DNA of 16,981 nt from Myxococcales bacterium (GCA_020354595.1 CP070650.1:2544043-2561023), one strand, 5' to 3'; shown: positions 1-7,959, numbered from the stretch's first letter. Numbers and translations are program-made. Notes: a model not told the origin generated them from the sequence alone.

Positions 1-22
1 GACGGCGTGGTACGGTTGGGTC

Positions 23-1276
23 GTGTGCGACACCGTTGCCATCGTGCCCGAGCATGGGCCGGTTTGGTTTGCCAAGAACAGCAATCGCGAGCCCAACGAG
101 GCTCAGTTCATCGAGTGTGACGACGGCTCCGCCGCCCAGCCCGCGCCCCTCGGCTTGCCCGCCCCAGCCCCGAACTCTCGCGTCTTGTTGAGCCGTCCGG
201 GCTGGATGTGGGGCGCCGAGATCGGCGTAAACGAGCACGGGGTCGCGATCGGGAACGAGGCGGTATTCACACGCTTCCCGGTCCCCAAGAGGACGGGCTT
301 CACGAGCATGGATTTCCTGCGATCCGCTCTCGCGAGTTGCCGAACCGCCAACGACGCGCTCGATCAGCTCATCGATTTCACGGAGCGCTTCACCCAGGGT
401 GGTCCTATGCAGCATCGCAGCCGGGCGTTCCCGTACCACGGCTCGTTCATCGTGGCGGACGCCCGCACTGGATGGATTCTCGAGACGGCCGCAAACCTCT
501 GGGCCGCCAAGCGGGTTCGCGGGGTCGCGACGATTTCAAACGAGCTCACCATCGGGGACGACTTTGATCGTGTGCATACAGGAGCATACGAGCTTGCCCG
601 CAAGCGCGGTTGGGTGAAGTCGGCAAGCGCCTTCAGCTTCGCAGCGGCGTTTTCCCATCCCGTCATCTCGACTTTCACGGGTGCAAAGGCCCGCCGCACA
701 TGCACGGCACGCTCGCTTCAGGGAGTCGGCGATCCGGACGCGCGAGATTTCATACGAACCCTGACTGACCACGCGGGTCTGGAGCCGACGACAGGTTGGC
801 GCGGTCGATCACCATGCGCCCACGCCTCGTGGTTTCCTACACGCCACACTCAGCAGACGACAAGCTCTCTGATCGCACGACTCGACGCCGACGGTCCCAC
901 GGTCTGGGCGACCGGGACCTCATCGCCGTGCCTCAGCGTCTTCAAGCCGGCGCCCTTCGATCCGGGCCAGTTGCCCTTGAGGCCCATCGCCGACACCGGC
1001 TTCGACGGGACCGAGCTCTGGTGGGCGCACGAACGTCTGCACCGCGCGTGCCTTCAGGACTACCACGCGCGTCGAGTCACATTTGCCGAGGACCGCGAGC
1101 GCTTTCAGGACGAGTGCCTGAAGTCGGGCACCGACGCCACCAGCATGTGGGCGACCCACCGCGAGCTCGTCGACGAGTGGCTTGGGCGTGCGCTCGCGGT
1201 GAAGCCCTCGCGCGGCTCATTGCCAACGCGCGCGTACTGGGCGAAGCAGTCCCGAGCCAGCGCGATGCCGGCCTAG
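23..1276 (+). CDS. Secernin-like C69 family peptidase (Ntn hydrolase)
   Basis: The 417-aa product resembles secernins and U34/C69 dipeptidases, N-terminal nucleophile hydrolases that act on amide bonds. The GTG start puts Cys directly after the initiator (MCDTVAIV), as expected if Met removal exposes the catalytic Cys2. Further family signatures are the KNSNREPNEAQ stretch (about residues 18-28) and WMWGAEIGVNEHGVAIGNEA (61-80). No signal peptide or membrane segment is visible, so a cytoplasmic location is likely. I kept the GTG because the MCDT start matches the family; no convincing Shine-Dalgarno sequence precedes it. The TAG stop overlaps the stop of the convergent esterase gene. The family is well supported; the substrate is unknown, and bacterial secernin-like proteins may not all be peptidases. 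Confidence 0.85.
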   Translation: MCDTVAIVPEHGPVWFAKNSNREPNEAQFIECDDGSAAQPAPLGLPAPAPNSRVLLSRPGWMWGAEIGVNEHGVAIGNEAVFTRFPVPKRTGFTSMDFLRSALASCRTANDALDQLIDFTERFTQGGPMQHRSRAFPYHGSFIVADARTGWILETAANLWAAKRVRGVATISNELTIGDDFDRVHTGAYELARKRGWVKSASAFSFAAAFSHPVISTFTGAKARRTCTARSLQGVGDPDARDFIRTLTDHAGLEPTTGWRGRSPCAHASWFPTRHTQQTTSSLIARLDADGPTVWATGTSSPCLSVFKPAPFDPGQLPLRPIADTGFDGTELWWAHERLHRACLQDYHARRVTFAEDRERFQDECLKSGTDATSMWATHRELVDEWLGRALAVKPSRGSLPTRAYWAKQSRASAMPA

Positions 1277-2181
1277 CGGCTCTGCTCGAACAGCCAGTCA
1301 GTCGCCATGTCGGCGAAGTCGATGGTGAACAACGGAATGTGAGGGCCGTCTTCGATGGTCCAGAGCTCCACTCCGAGCCCCTCGTCGCACCCGGTCCGGT
1401 AACCGATTCGTTCGGTCTCCTCGCCTTCGATCGAGGGAACGAGGTCGACCATGCCAAGTGGCGTGGTCGTCTCGGGATCACAACCGGCGGTCGCCGCTGA
1501 CCGCTCGGACAGCTCGACCGCCCCCGGGTACCCGTACTGCATGCCGTCGGATTCGAAAATCCCGCCGTCGTAGAAAACTGTGTCGTCGGCGGTTCCGTGG
1601 ACGACGAGAACGCTGACCGGAGGGGTATTGGGGCGGCACAGATCCGGGTCGAGCCAGGTGCTGCCCGCCAGGCTGACCATTGCGGTGAAGAAGGCCGACG
1701 CCTCGCACGCCATCCGAAACGACATGAAACCCCCGTTCGAGTGTCCCATCAGGTACACCCGCTTCGGGTCGACGTTGTACGTCCGCTTCGCCTCCTCGAT
1801 GAGGTCGCTCAGGTAACCCACGTCGTCGATCGGATCCCCGGGCTCCGCGCAGCAGAGCGCCCCGTTCCAGACGCGCGCGCCCGAGGCGTTGAATTTCCCC
1901 CCATCGGGGTAGATCATCACGAACTGCTTCTCGTCCACCAGGGGAAAGAGCTGGAAGTACCCCGCCTGGGTTTGCCCGTCGGCCCCGCGTCCGTGCAGAA
2001 CCATCAAGAGCGGATAGGTCACCTCCGGGTCGTAGTCCTGCGGGATCGCGACGCTCGCCGGCCGCTCGTCGGTGCCGATCACCAGGGGCGGGTCGGGCGA
2101 GAAATCACCGGTTCCGCTATCGTTGTCGGTGCTGCAGCCGAGAGCTGCGGCCAATATAAGGAGGACCCACGCGTTCTTCAT
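1273..2181 (-). CDS. Lipoprotein PHB-depolymerase/feruloyl-esterase-like alpha/beta hydrolase
   Basis: The 302-aa product is a predicted lipoprotein esterase. It begins MKNAWVLLILAAALGC, a lysine and hydrophobic stretch ending in a lipobox-like ALGC with lipidated Cys16. The mature part matches the LpqC/PHB-depolymerase family. It has an oxyanion-type motif LMVLHGRGADG (about 59-69), nucleophile motif GHSNGG (Ser148), an acid in HGTADD (Asp199 or Asp200) and GPHIP (His281). Several cysteines (110, 111, 159, 182, 234, 265) suit an exported protein with disulfides. An in-frame extension to 2568 exists but runs through the HIT gene on the other strand and would bury the signal peptide, so the ATG at 2181 is preferred. 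It is divergent from the HIT gene and convergent with the secernin. The substrate (polyester, feruloyl ester or other) is unknown. Confidence 0.85.
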   Translation of the reverse strand: MKNAWVLLILAAALGCSTDNDSGTGDFSPDPPLVIGTDERPASVAIPQDYDPEVTYPLLMVLHGRGADGQTQAGYFQLFPLVDEKQFVMIYPDGGKFNASGARVWNGALCCAEPGDPIDDVGYLSDLIEEAKRTYNVDPKRVYLMGHSNGGFMSFRMACEASAFFTAMVSLAGSTWLDPDLCRPNTPPVSVLVVHGTADDTVFYDGGIFESDGMQYGYPGAVELSERSAATAGCDPETTTPLGMVDLVPSIEGEETERIGYRTGCDEGLGVELWTIEDGPHIPLFTIDFADMATDWLFEQSR

Positions 2182-2250
2182 GGCGCGGAGGCTACGCGCT
2201 CGAGCCGCTAGCGTAAAGCGCACATGGTCTGGTCGCCTGCCCACGGACCG

Positions 2251-2256
2251 TATAAG
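2251..2256 (+). promoter_or_regulatory. Possible -10 element for the HIT gene
   Basis: TATAAG lies 9 nt before the ATG at 2266, so transcription would start at or very near the ATG and give a leaderless or near-leaderless mRNA. No Shine-Dalgarno sequence precedes that ATG, which fits. No good -35 hexamer is visible 17 nt upstream (2228-2233 is TCTGGT). The element is inferred from sequence only. Confidence 0.35.
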
Positions 2257-2265
2257 CTCCCGCGC

Positions 2266-2685
2266 ATGGCGGACACGATCTTCAGCAAGATTCTCCGCGG
2301 GGATATTCCCTGTCACAAGGTATACGAGGATGATCTCATCCTCGCTTTTCTCGACATCGGCCCCCTGAGCTATGGTCACACGCTGATCATTCCGAAGGAA
2401 GAGGTTGCGACGCTCGACCAGCTCTCGGATGAAACCGCGGCCGCGATCGGGCGCGTCCTTCCGCGACTGTGCCGCGCCATCCGTGCGGTGACCGGGGTAG
2501 AGCAGTTCAACGTCCTTCAGAACAACGGGCCGATGGCGCATCAGGCGGTCTTTCACGTCCACTTCCACATCATTCCCAAGCCCAGCGCCGATCAGGGGCT
2601 TGGCATCGAGTGGAGGTCCAAGAAGCTCGACCCGGAGGAGGGCGCGAAGCTGGCGGCAGCGTTGAGCAAGGAGATTGGGGGGTAG
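2266..2685 (+). CDS. HIT family protein (histidine triad nucleotide-binding hydrolase)
   Basis: The 139-aa product is a HIT-superfamily protein of the HinT/Fhit-like branch, cytoplasmic enzymes that hydrolyse nucleoside phosphoramidates, dinucleoside polyphosphates or related AMP conjugates. It starts MADTIFSKILRGDIP, typical of bacterial HIT proteins. The catalytic triad is HVHFHIIPKP (His97, His99, His101), preceded by a nucleotide-binding strand FNVLQNNG (81-88). Length is normal for the family. An in-frame ATG at 2224 would add 14 residues unlike the family, so 2266 is chosen. Its stop is 4 nt before moaB, so the two are probably co-transcribed. The exact nucleotide substrate cannot be told from sequence. 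Confidence 0.93.
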   Translation: MADTIFSKILRGDIPCHKVYEDDLILAFLDIGPLSYGHTLIIPKEEVATLDQLSDETAAAIGRVLPRLCRAIRAVTGVEQFNVLQNNGPMAHQAVFHVHFHIIPKPSADQGLGIEWRSKKLDPEEGAKLAAALSKEIGG

Positions 2686-2689
2686 CCAA

Positions 2690-3226
2690 ATGGGGGGACC
2701 AAGCTTCGACGAGTCGATTCAGTTCAAGGGGCTGCGCATCGCGATCATGACCGTGTCCGATACGCGGACCGAAGAGACCGACAAATCCGGCGCGCTCCTC
2801 GTCGATCGGGCGCAAAAGGGCGGCCATCACGTGATGGACAAAGTGATCGTGCCCGATGACCGCAAGCGCATCGAGGTTCAGCTTCGGCGATGGATCAACG
2901 AGCCCAACGTCGAGGTGATCATCGCGACCGGCGGCACGGGCGTGACGGGTCGCGACGTGACTCCGGAAGCGTTCGAGGAGGTCTGGGAGAAGCCGATTCC
3001 GGGCTTCGGCGAGCTGTTCCGCATGCTGAGTTACGAGAACATCGGTACGTCGACGATCCAATCGCGCGCCTGCGCCGGCGTTGCGCGCGGGACCTACTTG
3101 TTTGCGCTTCCCGGATCCACCGGCGCGTGCAAGGACGCATGGGACGGGATCCTCAGGTACCAACTCGATATCAGGTACAAGCCCTGCAACTTCGCGGAGC
3201 TGATTCCGCGGTTGAGCGAAGGGTAG
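2690..3226 (+). CDS. moaB: Molybdenum cofactor biosynthesis protein MoaB
   Basis: The 178-aa product belongs to the MoaB/MogA family, which binds molybdopterin and, where active, adenylylates it before molybdate insertion. It shows the MPT-binding fold with [18 protein letters not shown] (about 17-34), the [15 protein letters not shown] signature (80-94), the conserved [17 protein letters not shown] segment (104-120) and [14 protein letters not shown] (138-151). Length fits MoaB. The ATG at 2690 is chosen over an in-frame TTG at 2675, which lies inside the upstream HIT gene; a G-rich stretch (2677-2682) sits 7 nt ahead of the ATG. No other Moco gene is in the window, so the rest of the pathway must be elsewhere. 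In E. coli the MoaB paralogue is not the main adenylyltransferase, so in vivo activity is uncertain. Confidence 0.93.
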   Translation: MGGPSFDESIQFKGLRIAIMTVSDTRTEETDKSGALLVDRAQKGGHHVMDKVIVPDDRKRIEVQLRRWINEPNVEVIIATGGTGVTGRDVTPEAFEEVWEKPIPGFGELFRMLSYENIGTSTIQSRACAGVARGTYLFALPGSTGACKDAWDGILRYQLDIRYKPCNFAELIPRLSEG

Positions 3227-3233
3227 GACCGGA

Positions 3234-3249
3234 GGCCGCCCTAACGGCC
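3234..3249. terminator. Weak hairpin between convergent moaB and FG-GAP gene
   Basis: GGCCG (3234-3238), a 6-nt loop, and CGGCC (3245-3249) can form a 5-bp GC stem in the 14-nt gap between the two convergent genes. It includes the lipoprotein stop codon. No T-run follows on either strand, so an intrinsic terminator is unproven. Confidence 0.2.
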
Positions 3250-4590
3250 GAGCTGGCCGATGCTCACAGGCATGATGTTCCAGGTCATGCGCGACATCGG
3301 GATGTCGCGCGAGAGGATTACCTCGCGCTTTGCTCGGCCGCGTGTCCAGACGTAGCGGCGTAGCTCGCCTTGGACATCGGCGGCGACGTAGAGCTCGTCG
3401 GTGCCGTCTTCATCGAGGTCGGTCAGCAGTGCGGCGTGCTCGAAGCCGCCCGAGTCGCGGTCGATGCTCTCGACGCCCCACTCAGACTTTGGATCTTTGC
3501 CCGGGCGAAGCAGCCAAAGGCCTTTGCTGAAGGATGCGGCCACCATTTCCTTCTTCCCGTCGCCGTCGACGTCGCCGACCGTGAGGAATCGGCACAGCCG
3601 ATCCGGAATCGTCGCGATGACCACCTTGGCCTCCGGTGCCGTGCCCACGTCGTACCGGCGAATCTCGACCGGCTCGACGATTTGCAGGCTTGCACCACGG
3701 CCCGTGGTGAGCGCTTCGACCGCCACATAGAGCTCATCGGTGCCGTCGCCGTCCACGTCGCCAACGTAGATCTCTTTGGCGTGCCGCTTACCGAGGTCCG
3801 CGACGGTGGTCGGGCCCTTCTTGTCTTTGGGCACGTATCGCACCACCTCGCCGTGCTGCGCCTCGGCGTCGAGCTTGTTTGGTTCGCTCGGCGTGGCGTA
3901 CACCTCGAGCGTGCCGTCTTTGTCGAGGTCGCCGATTTCGATCTCGTGCACGAAGGTATCGGGCTTCTGATCGATCCGCTCGACCCGCCACTTGTTGACC
4001 CGCTGGCGAAGTACGGCAACGACGCCCTGGTCATGCGTCGCGACGGCGATCGCTGGAGTCCCGTCTCCGAACAGGTCCGCGATTTCGGCGTCGCGCATGC
4101 GATTGAACTTACCGCCGAACTCGGCGTGCCAGAGCGTGGTCGATTGAAGCTCGCCCTTGGCTCGCCGCCAGAGCTTCACGTGGGCGCCCGAGCCACCGAG
4201 CGTCAGAATGCCAGGGGGCTGTCCGCGGGGAGCGAGGGGCATCGCCTTGTGGAAGACGTTGCTTTGCGCGTCTTCGACCGTTTCGGTCCTCCACTCGCCG
4301 TTTTCGCGGGTGAGGATGTCCAGGCGTGCGGGGCCAGGCTTGGCCGTGGCCTTCCCGTCGACGACTTGGAACTGCGAGTAGGCGAGCAGAAGGCCATTGG
4401 GGAGCGATGCTGGAGCCCCAGCAGCTTTGGGCTCCTGGGCAGGGGCGTCCGCGGGTTTGTCCGCTTCCGCCTCGGGTTGCTCGGCCGGGGCAGGAGGGGC
4501 TTCCTCCGGCTCGGGTCGCTCGCCCCCTTTGCAGCCCATGGCGAGGAGGGCCGCCCACAGGCCGATTCGAATCAACGCGTCGTGTCGCAT
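3241..4590 (-). CDS. FG-GAP/VCBS repeat lipoprotein
   Basis: The 449-aa product is a predicted lipoprotein whose signal peptide ends LLAMGC (Cys20). A low-complexity Pro/Glu/Ala-rich linker (about 22-62) follows, as expected for a tether extending from the membrane. The rest is a beta-propeller-like array. Five calcium-loop motifs are visible: DLFGDG (172), DLDKDG (221), DVDGDG (278), DVDGDG (340) and DLDEDG (391), spaced about 49-62 residues apart. The first is degenerate at the second Asp. These match FG-GAP/VCBS repeats of secreted or surface proteins involved in binding. No catalytic domain is seen. It is divergent from the flippase-fusion gene and convergent with moaB. The long antisense frame opposite it is a codon-bias shadow. 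Ligand and partner are unknown. Confidence 0.85.
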   Translation of the reverse strand: MRHDALIRIGLWAALLAMGCKGGERPEPEEAPPAPAEQPEAEADKPADAPAQEPKAAGAPASLPNGLLLAYSQFQVVDGKATAKPGPARLDILTRENGEWRTETVEDAQSNVFHKAMPLAPRGQPPGILTLGGSGAHVKLWRRAKGELQSTTLWHAEFGGKFNRMRDAEIADLFGDGTPAIAVATHDQGVVAVLRQRVNKWRVERIDQKPDTFVHEIEIGDLDKDGTLEVYATPSEPNKLDAEAQHGEVVRYVPKDKKGPTTVADLGKRHAKEIYVGDVDGDGTDELYVAVEALTTGRGASLQIVEPVEIRRYDVGTAPEAKVVIATIPDRLCRFLTVGDVDGDGKKEMVAASFSKGLWLLRPGKDPKSEWGVESIDRDSGGFEHAALLTDLDEDGTDELYVAADVQGELRRYVWTRGRAKREVILSRDIPMSRMTWNIMPVSIGQLGR

Positions 4591-4678
4591 GAGCGCTCGC
4601 TACCAATCCACGCCAGGCCGCGCAAGTGATCGGCAATTTGACCCTTTAGCGTGCAAAGGCTACGCGTGGCCGAAGCTC

Positions 4679-7615
4679 GTGGCCGCAAATCCAAAGCGAA
4701 TCGCTCTTTTCGTTGCGAAGCTGGCGTTCTCCGTCGGAATGCTGGTCATCATCTTTCGAAAAGTGCTCCGCCGGGACGGTGCGGAGGACCTCCTCGGGCG
4801 GCTGACCGATCTGCACTGGGGTTGGGTCATCGCGGCCGTGCTGATGCAGCTGATCGCCATCGGCTTCAGCACTGTGCGATGGCAGAGGCTGCTCGTGGGG
4901 CAGGGCATTTTTGCCAAATGGCGGTTCCTGGCGGGCTCGATCATGATCGCGCGCTTCTGGGGCGCATTCACCCCGGGCGGCTTCACCGGCTTCGGTGGCT
5001 GGCGCATTTACGATGTCGCAAAGCACACTGGCAAAACCGCCCGTGCCACCGCGACGATCGGCGTCGAGATGATCCTCGGACAGCTCGCGTTTGGCGTCGT
5101 CGTCATGGCGGGCAGCCTCTTCGGCATGCGGTTCATCGGCACGGACGGCGTGCTGCTCGTGAATGCGGTGTTCCTGTCGATCATCGTCGTCGGCTTGGCT
5201 TTCCTCGCGCAGCCGCAGCTGTTTCTCTTTTTCACGCGCTTTGTCCCTGAAGGCATCCGAGTGCGGGTGCAGACCTTGATCGACGCGGTCGCTGCGTATC
5301 GTGGCAAAGCCGGCCTGTTGATTCAGGCCGCGGCGCTCGGTGTGGGCACACACGCGTTCAACAATCTCATCTACGTTTGCGCCGCCCGCGCCCTGGGCGT
5401 CGAGCTCAGTCTCGGCGAGGTGTTCTTCGCGTCGTCGCTGCAGATTCTAGCGACCTTGATTCCCACGACGATCAACGGGATCGGGTTGCGGGAAGCCGCC
5501 GCAGTCGCGCTCTACACGTCACCGGCGATCGGGCTTCCGTTTTCGGTGGCGGTGCTCATTCCGACGCTCGGCTTCGCGTGCGAGATGTTCGTCTCCGCGT
5601 TCGGTGGCCTCATCTTCCTCCTGCGAAAGCGCGGGTACGACCCCGACATCCGAGTCGAGGATCCCGATCGCGAGAAGCTCGTCGCCGAAGCGATTCCGGA
5701 GGCTCCCCGCGAGGCATGGCCGCAGCCGTGGCGAGGTCTCGTGGTCGGGTCGAGCGCGGGCATCTTGGCTGGGGCGCTGGTCGGCCTCAGCGAAGCGATC
5801 GTCATTGCTGTGTCATCCGCAGGCCCGACCGGCCCGAGGGTGTTCTTCTACGGGCCGTTCGCCTACGGCGTTTTCTGTGGTGCGTTCGGCGCGGGCCTCG
5901 GCTTCGCGACCGCGCTGAGCGGCCGCTGGATGAAGCGGTACGCGCTCGCCGAAACAGAGGCGTTTAGCTACTTCGCTGCGGCCATCTTCGGCCTCTTCGT
6001 GTTTGCGCTCGGTGCGTTTCGGATTCGCCGCGACCTCTTTCACGAGGAGCTCGTCTGGAAGAGCGCCGTGGGGCTTGGAGTGGTGTTCGCTTGCGCGTTC
6101 GTCGCGGCAGGTGTGAGCGCGTTGCTCGCCCGATCGCTCCAAAGGCTCATGCAGCGCCGGGGGTTCGAGAGATTCGCGCGCGTGTCGACTGCGTTCGTCG
6201 TGCTCGCGGTGCTGGGCGTGGGCCTAGCCGGAACGCTCGCGCTCGGCAGCCGCGGCGAACCCCGAGCTGCCAGGGCCGGAGCCATGGAAGCCGTTTCGGG
6301 CAACGTCCTGTTCATCGTCATCGACACACTCCGTGCCGATCACTTACCGCTGTACGGATACGACCAGGTGAGCACACCGAACCTCGACCGGTTTGCGGAC
6401 GACGCCGTTCGGTTCGATCAGGCGTTCACCAACTCGAGTTGGACCCGGCCGAGCTTCGCCTCGATTCTGACCGGCCGGCTTCCATCGAGTCATGGCGTCA
6501 TGGCGAAGAGCGACGCGCTTCCGGACGCTTTGGTAACTCTACCCGAGGCGCTAAAGGGTGCGGGGTACGCCACCGGCGGCTTCGCGACTAACTTCAACGT
6601 CGCCCCGTACTTCAACTTCCATCAGGGATTCGACGAGTACGTGTTCCTCGAGCCCGAGTTCGTGCTCGGCGCGGACGACGCAAGCGCGAAGCTCCTGTTG
6701 ATGCAGTTCGTTCGGCAGCGCATCGAGAAGCTGCGCGCAGCAAAAGGCGACGTGTTGCCCGGTACGGCGTACCAAGATGCGGCGACCGTCAACGCCGCGC
6801 TCACCGGATGGATCGATCGTCGGGAAGCCGGTCCGTGGTTCCTGTTCGTCGGGTACATGGATCCGCACGACCCGTACTTCGCTCATCCTTACGATGGAAG
6901 CGGGTACGCGCGCGCCGCCCATCAGCACCCCGATCCCACCGAGGCACCTGCGCTCGCCAAGCTCTACGACGGCGAGATCGCGTATTGGGACGCGGAGTTC
7001 GGCAAGCTGTTGGACGCGCTCCGACAACGTGGGCTCTACGACGACCTCACGATCATCGTCACGAGCGACCACGGTGAGGAATTCAATGAGCATGGGGGCT
7101 TCTGGCACGGCACGACGCTCTATGACGAGCAGGTTCGCGTGCCGCTTTTGGTCAAGCTGCCTCAGGCGCGGCGTGGCGGGACCGTCGTGCGCCACTGGGT
7201 GCAGAGCATCGACTTGATGCCGACCGTCTTGAAGCAGCTCGACCTGGAGGTGCCCGAGGGTGTGCAGGGAGGCGACCTGTTCACCGGGACCGATGTCGTC
7301 TATGCCGAAGAGAGTCACGAGGGGAACGTCCTCGAATCCGTGCGACATCTCGACGGAACCGACGAGCACAAGCTCATCACCGCCAACACGAACAACCCCC
7401 GCGGCCTGGAGCCCGTCGAGCTCTACCGCGTCGATCTCGATCCCGGCGAAAAAGAAAACCTGGCCGGCACGTCGCCTGACCAGGTTCGTCTCTCGACCAA
7501 AGCGTTGCTGCGGCAGCGCGCGCTCGCCCACGAGGACGCCGTGGCCGCGGACTCCGTAGCGCTCGACGAGGACGTCGCCGCGCACCTCGAAGCCATCGGC
7601 TACATGGAGCGCTAG
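4679..7615 (+). CDS. Flippase-like membrane domain fused to sulfatase/phosphotransferase-superfamily domain
   Basis: The product is 978 aa from GTG 4679. Residues about 5-317 match the lysylphosphatidylglycerol-synthase membrane region/UPF0104 flippase-like family: seven or more hydrophobic segments, FWGAFTPGGFTGFGGWRIYD (93-112) and TTINGIGLREAA (263-274). Residues about 353-523 add about five more membrane segments. Residues about 540-978 are an alkaline-phosphatase-superfamily sulfatase fold: FIVIDTLRADH (metal Asp549), SSWTRPSFASILTG (Thr589 at the nucleophile position), MDPHDPY (727-733) and TSDHGEEF (Asp797, His798). The catalytic domain probably faces the periplasm. An in-frame ATG at 4589 would overlap the divergent lipoprotein start in one CATG and add 30 residues unlike the family; 4679 aligns better, but neither has a good Shine-Dalgarno. 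A role modifying a lipid-linked or envelope polymer is plausible but inferred. Confidence 0.85.
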   Translation: MAANPKRIALFVAKLAFSVGMLVIIFRKVLRRDGAEDLLGRLTDLHWGWVIAAVLMQLIAIGFSTVRWQRLLVGQGIFAKWRFLAGSIMIARFWGAFTPGGFTGFGGWRIYDVAKHTGKTARATATIGVEMILGQLAFGVVVMAGSLFGMRFIGTDGVLLVNAVFLSIIVVGLAFLAQPQLFLFFTRFVPEGIRVRVQTLIDAVAAYRGKAGLLIQAAALGVGTHAFNNLIYVCAARALGVELSLGEVFFASSLQILATLIPTTINGIGLREAAAVALYTSPAIGLPFSVAVLIPTLGFACEMFVSAFGGLIFLLRKRGYDPDIRVEDPDREKLVAEAIPEAPREAWPQPWRGLVVGSSAGILAGALVGLSEAIVIAVSSAGPTGPRVFFYGPFAYGVFCGAFGAGLGFATALSGRWMKRYALAETEAFSYFAAAIFGLFVFALGAFRIRRDLFHEELVWKSAVGLGVVFACAFVAAGVSALLARSLQRLMQRRGFERFARVSTAFVVLAVLGVGLAGTLALGSRGEPRAARAGAMEAVSGNVLFIVIDTLRADHLPLYGYDQVSTPNLDRFADDAVRFDQAFTNSSWTRPSFASILTGRLPSSHGVMAKSDALPDALVTLPEALKGAGYATGGFATNFNVAPYFNFHQGFDEYVFLEPEFVLGADDASAKLLLMQFVRQRIEKLRAAKGDVLPGTAYQDAATVNAALTGWIDRREAGPWFLFVGYMDPHDPYFAHPYDGSGYARAAHQHPDPTEAPALAKLYDGEIAYWDAEFGKLLDALRQRGLYDDLTIIVTSDHGEEFNEHGGFWHGTTLYDEQVRVPLLVKLPQARRGGTVVRHWVQSIDLMPTVLKQLDLEVPEGVQGGDLFTGTDVVYAEESHEGNVLESVRHLDGTDEHKLITANTNNPRGLEPVELYRVDLDPGEKENLAGTSPDQVRLSTKALLRQRALAHEDAVAADSVALDEDVAAHLEAIGYMER

Positions 7616-7947
7616 CTCGCGACGGCCGTGTGGCGCGCCGGTCGTGGCGTCGTGCTCTCCTCTTTGAGTGTGCGGTGGACTAGGTAGGCGAGGGCGCCGA
7701 CCGAGCCGGTGGTGAGAATCGCGACCACGTAGGGCAGGAACGGAATGCTGTGTTCGCGCGCGTCGGGCACCATCCAAATCGTGAAAAGCAGCAGGGCGAT
7801 GCAGAGATCGATGAAGACCTGGGCACCCCAGCCGCCGGTCATTGCCAGCTCCAAGAAGCCCGTGTAGCCGTGGTCGAGGACGACGAACACCGTGTAGATC
7901 GTGAAGGCGACGAACACGGTGATGACGGAAAAGAGTCGTAATTTCAT
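7612..7947 (-). CDS. Small three-span membrane protein, DUF2834-like
   Basis: The 111-aa product has three hydrophobic segments at about 4-24, 43-61 and 69-91, with a short polar C-terminus. The segment FIDLCIALLLFTIWMVPDAR (45-64) followed by a proline-containing third helix resembles DUF2834 proteins, small integral membrane proteins of unknown function. The assignment is from recall of the pattern and is only moderately sure. The start is well supported: an ideal AAGGAGGT Shine-Dalgarno lies 4 nt upstream of the ATG. Its stop overlaps the stop of the flippase-fusion gene. It is divergent from the XRE regulator across a 100-nt gap that holds a perfect palindrome, so it is a likely target of that regulator. 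Confidence 0.75.
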   Translation of the reverse strand: MKLRLFSVITVFVAFTIYTVFVVLDHGYTGFLELAMTGGWGAQVFIDLCIALLLFTIWMVPDAREHSIPFLPYVVAILTTGSVGALAYLVHRTLKEESTTPRPARHTAVAS

Positions 7948-7951
7948 GGGG

Positions 7952-7959
7952 ACCTCCTT
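7952..7959 (-). promoter_or_regulatory. Strong Shine-Dalgarno site of the DUF2834-like gene
   Basis: Read on the minus strand this is AAGGAGGT, fully complementary to the canonical anti-Shine-Dalgarno sequence, 4 nt before the ATG at 7947. It stands out because most other starts in the window have weak or no Shine-Dalgarno signals. Confidence 0.8.

Noticed and set aside
2182..2568. N-terminal extension of the lipoprotein esterase
   Set aside because: It would bury a clear lipoprotein signal peptide and lies antisense to the HIT gene.
3370..4629. Long plus-strand ORF (419 codons) opposite the FG-GAP lipoprotein
   Set aside because: It is an exact antisense shadow of a gene with a lipobox and five calcium-loop repeats; its own translation shows no recognisable domain.
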